This document shows positions 61,636 to 64,000 of a stretch of 64,000 nt of DNA, piece after piece. The notes under the pieces were generated by a model. It saw only the letters and a program-made list of their open reading frames with translations. It was not told where the DNA came from and did not search any database. Origin of the DNA: Valencia hispanica (taxonomy: Eukaryota; Chordata; Actinopteri; Cyprinodontiformes; Valenciidae); assembly GCA_963556495.2 (NCBI GenBank), contig OY747717.1, positions 1,319,001 through 1,383,000 of the forward strand, in the 5' to 3' direction. The first letter of the stretch is position 1. The number at the start of each line of letters is the position of its first letter. The position numbers and the translations under genes are program-made.

Positions 61636-62890
61636 CAGTGGGGATAAAAAGTATTTGGCAGCCACCGATTGGTCAAGTTGTCCCACTTAAAAAGATGAGA
61701 GTTCTGTCATTTAACTCATAGTTACACTTCAACTGTAATCCAGGAAATCACATTGTATGAATATATTCGTATAAAAGGTGCAGAAAATAAGTATTTAGCT
61801 CCTACAAACAAGCAATAATTCTGTCCCTCACAGACCTGTTACTTCTTCTTTAAGAAGCTCTTCTATCCTCCACTCGTTATCTGTAATAATGGCTCCTGTT
61901 TGAACTGGTTATCTGTATAAAGACACCTGTCCACCTTCAGACAGTCAGACTCCAACCTCCAACCATGGCCAAGACCAGAGATCTGTCCAAGGACACGATT
62001 GTAGACCTGCACAAGACTGGGATGAACCAATCTACAATAGGCAAGCAGCTTGGTGAGAAGAGATCAACTGTTGGAGCAATTATTAGAAAATGGAATAAAT
62101 ACAAGATCACTGACAATCTCCCTCTACCTGGGGCTCCATGCTAGATCTCACCTGGTGGGGAACCCATGATCCAGAGAACGGTGAGGAAACATCCCAGAAC
62201 TACACGGGGGAACTGGTCAATGACCTGAAGAGAGCTGGGACCACAGTAACAAAGGTTACTATAGTAACACACTACGTTGTCCTGGATTAAAATCCTGCTG
62301 CGCTCCAAAGGTCCCCCTGCTTAAGCCAGTACGTGTCCAGGCCCGTCTAAAGTTTACCAGAGACCATCTGGACGATCCAGAGGAGGATTGGGAGAATGTC
62401 ATGTGGTCAGATGAGACCAAAACAGAACTTTTTTGGTAAAAACTCTAGTTGTCGTGTTTGGAGGGGGAAGAATGCTGAGTTGCATCCCAAGGACACCATA
62501 CCTACTGTTAAGCACGGGGGTGGAAGCATCATGCTGTGGGGCTGTTTTTCTGCAAAGGGGACAGGACGACTGATTCGTATTAATGAAATGGTGAATGGAG
62601 CCATGTATGGTGAGATTTTGGACAAAAACCTCCTTCCATCAGTGAGAGCGTTGAAGATGAAACGTGGCTGGATCTTTCAGCATGACAATGATCCCAAACA
62701 CGTCGCCTAGGCAACGAAGGAGTGGCTACGTAAAAAGCATTTCAAGGTCCTTGAGTGGCCTAGCCAGTCTCCAGACCTCAATCCCATAGAGAATCTGTGG
62801 AGGGAGATGAAAGTCCCAAAACATCCCAGCTCTAGAGAAAATTTGGATGGAGGAATGGGCCAAAATAGCAGCTACAGGGTGTGCGAACCT
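61636..62890 (+). mobile_element. Tc1-like transposon, 3' truncated, pseudogene inside
   Basis: After TA the end CAGTGGGGATAAAAAGTATT opens the element. A transposase starts at about 61965 ([20 protein letters not shown]) and breaks near residue 60. A later frame (62396-62710) keeps [17 protein letters not shown] and [12 protein letters not shown] before a stop, then [20 protein letters not shown] near 62755. The right end is missing after about 62890. Same family as 34367-35050. Confidence 0.8.
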
Positions 62891-62929
62891 GGTGAAGACA
62901 AAACAACACGACGGGCGAGTTCTATTCCA

Positions 62930-63055
62930 TCGACTCGCCCCTTTTAAGGCAAACAAAAGCTGCTTTGATTGCAAGTGATCAGAAGAAGCGATTGGACAAT
63001 GTAACAATCTGCAGCGACCACTTCACATCAGCTAAGCCTTGGCTAACAAACAAGC
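62930..63055 (+). other. Possible THAP-domain remnant
   Basis: One frame reads QKKRLDNVTICSDHFTSAKP and then a stop. The ICSDHF block resembles the third zinc-ligand region of THAP domains, found in P-element-type transposases. Only this block is visible, so the call is weak. Confidence 0.25.
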
Positions 63056-63174
63056 TAACATAGCTAACCAACACTGCAGCTGCAAGATAACTGCAAATAA
63101 CAACAGTAGGATCCAGGGAGCAATGTAAAGGTTCGGTGTTGAAAAACAAAGAATCCCTCTATTATTCAGAAAAA

Positions 63175-63420
63175 TTCAATTCAATAATCTTTTATTGATC
63201 CCAGAGAGAAATTAAGTGTTGTTGTAGCTCATACTAATGAACTCTTCAAGGAGTTTGTTAGTGTAGATTCTCAGTCATCCGGGACATGATATTCTGGAGA
63301 GTTTAAATGAACACAACTGGACTTTTCTTGTTGTCTTGTCTTGCTTAGTGCTTAGAAGCTTACGCAACCCTGGTAGCCTGGTTAGGTAGAGTGATAGCCC
63401 CATTAATGAGCTTTAAAGTG
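63175..63420. mobile_element. Non-LTR tail and Penelope terminal-repeat remnant
   Basis: 63175-63225 (TTTTATTGATCCCAGAGAGA) is a reversed retroelement tail. 63295-63420 (GAGAGTTTAAATGAACACAA, GCTTAGTGCTTAGAAGCTTA) matches the terminal repeat of the Penelope-like element at 46104-47287. Confidence 0.55.
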
Positions 63421-63654
63421 TAACTGAACCCCATGAAAAATCATAACCCCGGCCCCAGACAACATTTGAAAAATTCTACAAAGTGGGCGGTGTCAGGAAG
63501 AACGGAGGGGCGTGGCCAAGTGTGGAGAATGAGCGTAGGGGGGAACGTGGGGGTGTGGTCAGGAGGACAGTGACAGCTCGCTTAATCTGACACTGAAACA
63601 TGGACATTGACCAAAGCGACGTTGGCAGTTTTGCGACTGATTGACGTTCATCTG

Positions 63655-63985
63655 TTTTGAATGTTAGCCTATGTTAGCATCACCACTCAGAGACCGGACT
63701 CCTCCCGTCTCCCTCTGCCTCAGGAACAGCAGCAGTGCAGGTGTTCTGACGATCTGCACGGATTGAGGGGGTGGCACAGATAGTCTGAACACCGGCCTCA
63801 TGCAGCGCTGACTCAGCGCCCTGAGCCAGCGGATCTCCTCCACCGTCACCATGAGGAGGTAGAGGAGTAGAGGGAGGCTTTATGGAGGCCAGCGGCCCGA
63901 GGCTGGCGCTGCTGCTGAGGCAGAGAGAGACAGGATGGGTCCGGTCTCTGAGTGGTGATGCTAACATAGGCTAACGTTCAAAACA
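63655..63985. mobile_element. Short inverted-repeat element at the right edge
   Basis: GTTTTGAATGTTAGCCTATG at 63655 onward is repeated in inverted form ending at about 63984, with one mismatch in the first 45 bp and weaker pairing to about 85 bp. The 95-residue minus-strand frame inside is an effect of the repeat, not a recognisable gene. Confidence 0.55.
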
Positions 63986-64000
63986 GCATGTTAGCTATGC

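Overview
The window reads as vertebrate nuclear DNA, most probably from a teleost fish. Two complete multi-exon genes encode proteins with clear human counterparts, introns are GT-AG (one GC-AG), and the rest is dominated by fish-type mobile DNA: Tc1/pogo-like, hAT-like and Harbinger-like elements, L2/Rex1-like, L1/Tx1-like and Penelope-like retroelements, and tRNA-derived SINEs. There is no prokaryotic operon structure and no CRISPR array. Species cannot be named from sequence alone.

Layout, left to right. (1) 1-3.4 kb: a LINE reverse-transcriptase scrap at the edge, the first coding exon of naif1 (minus strand, continuing off the left edge), and three degenerate ~320-bp tandem units. (2) 3.5-19.4 kb: fpgs (folylpolyglutamate synthase), minus strand, 15 coding exons that I could join without a break into 583 residues. 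Its introns hold a TGGA/CGGA minisatellite, a 3.5-kb pogo-like element with a second element nested in it, several MITEs and a nearly full-length Tc1-like element. (3) 19.4-21.0 kb: the divergent fpgs/cdk9 promoter interval, filled by an AT-rich ~225-bp tandem array. (4) 21.0-28.3 kb: cdk9 (kinase of P-TEFb), plus strand, six coding exons giving 372 residues, plus an upstream exon that would add 21 residues in frame. Its introns hold a (GA)144 tract and an internally deleted sister of the Tc1-like element in fpgs. (5) 28.3-64 kb: no protein-coding host gene found. This part is a mosaic of transposons and TE-poor, homeodomain-site-rich blocks that look like candidate regulatory elements.

The least explained structure is a family of foldback elements at 29-52 kb. 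Each has long inverted ends, begins near CATGGGGAGCCGTTTGTAA, and carries an interior of self-complementary TTAGCTAGC-type repeats. In the largest copy (30405-33585) the interior has grown into a higher-order array of ~78-bp monomers arranged largely as ~157-bp dimers. Two copies have flanking direct repeats consistent with transposition, one copy is interrupted by a Penelope-like element with inverted terminal repeats, and a ~368-bp piece recurs as a near-identical inverted copy 3.2 kb away. I do not recognise this family by name.

The three host genes act separately: FPGS retains folates in cytosol and mitochondria, CDK9 with cyclin T releases paused RNA polymerase II, and NAIF1 is a nuclear DNA-binding-domain protein. 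FPGS, CDK9 and NAIF1 also lie in one neighbourhood in human (9q34.11), which supports the assignments.
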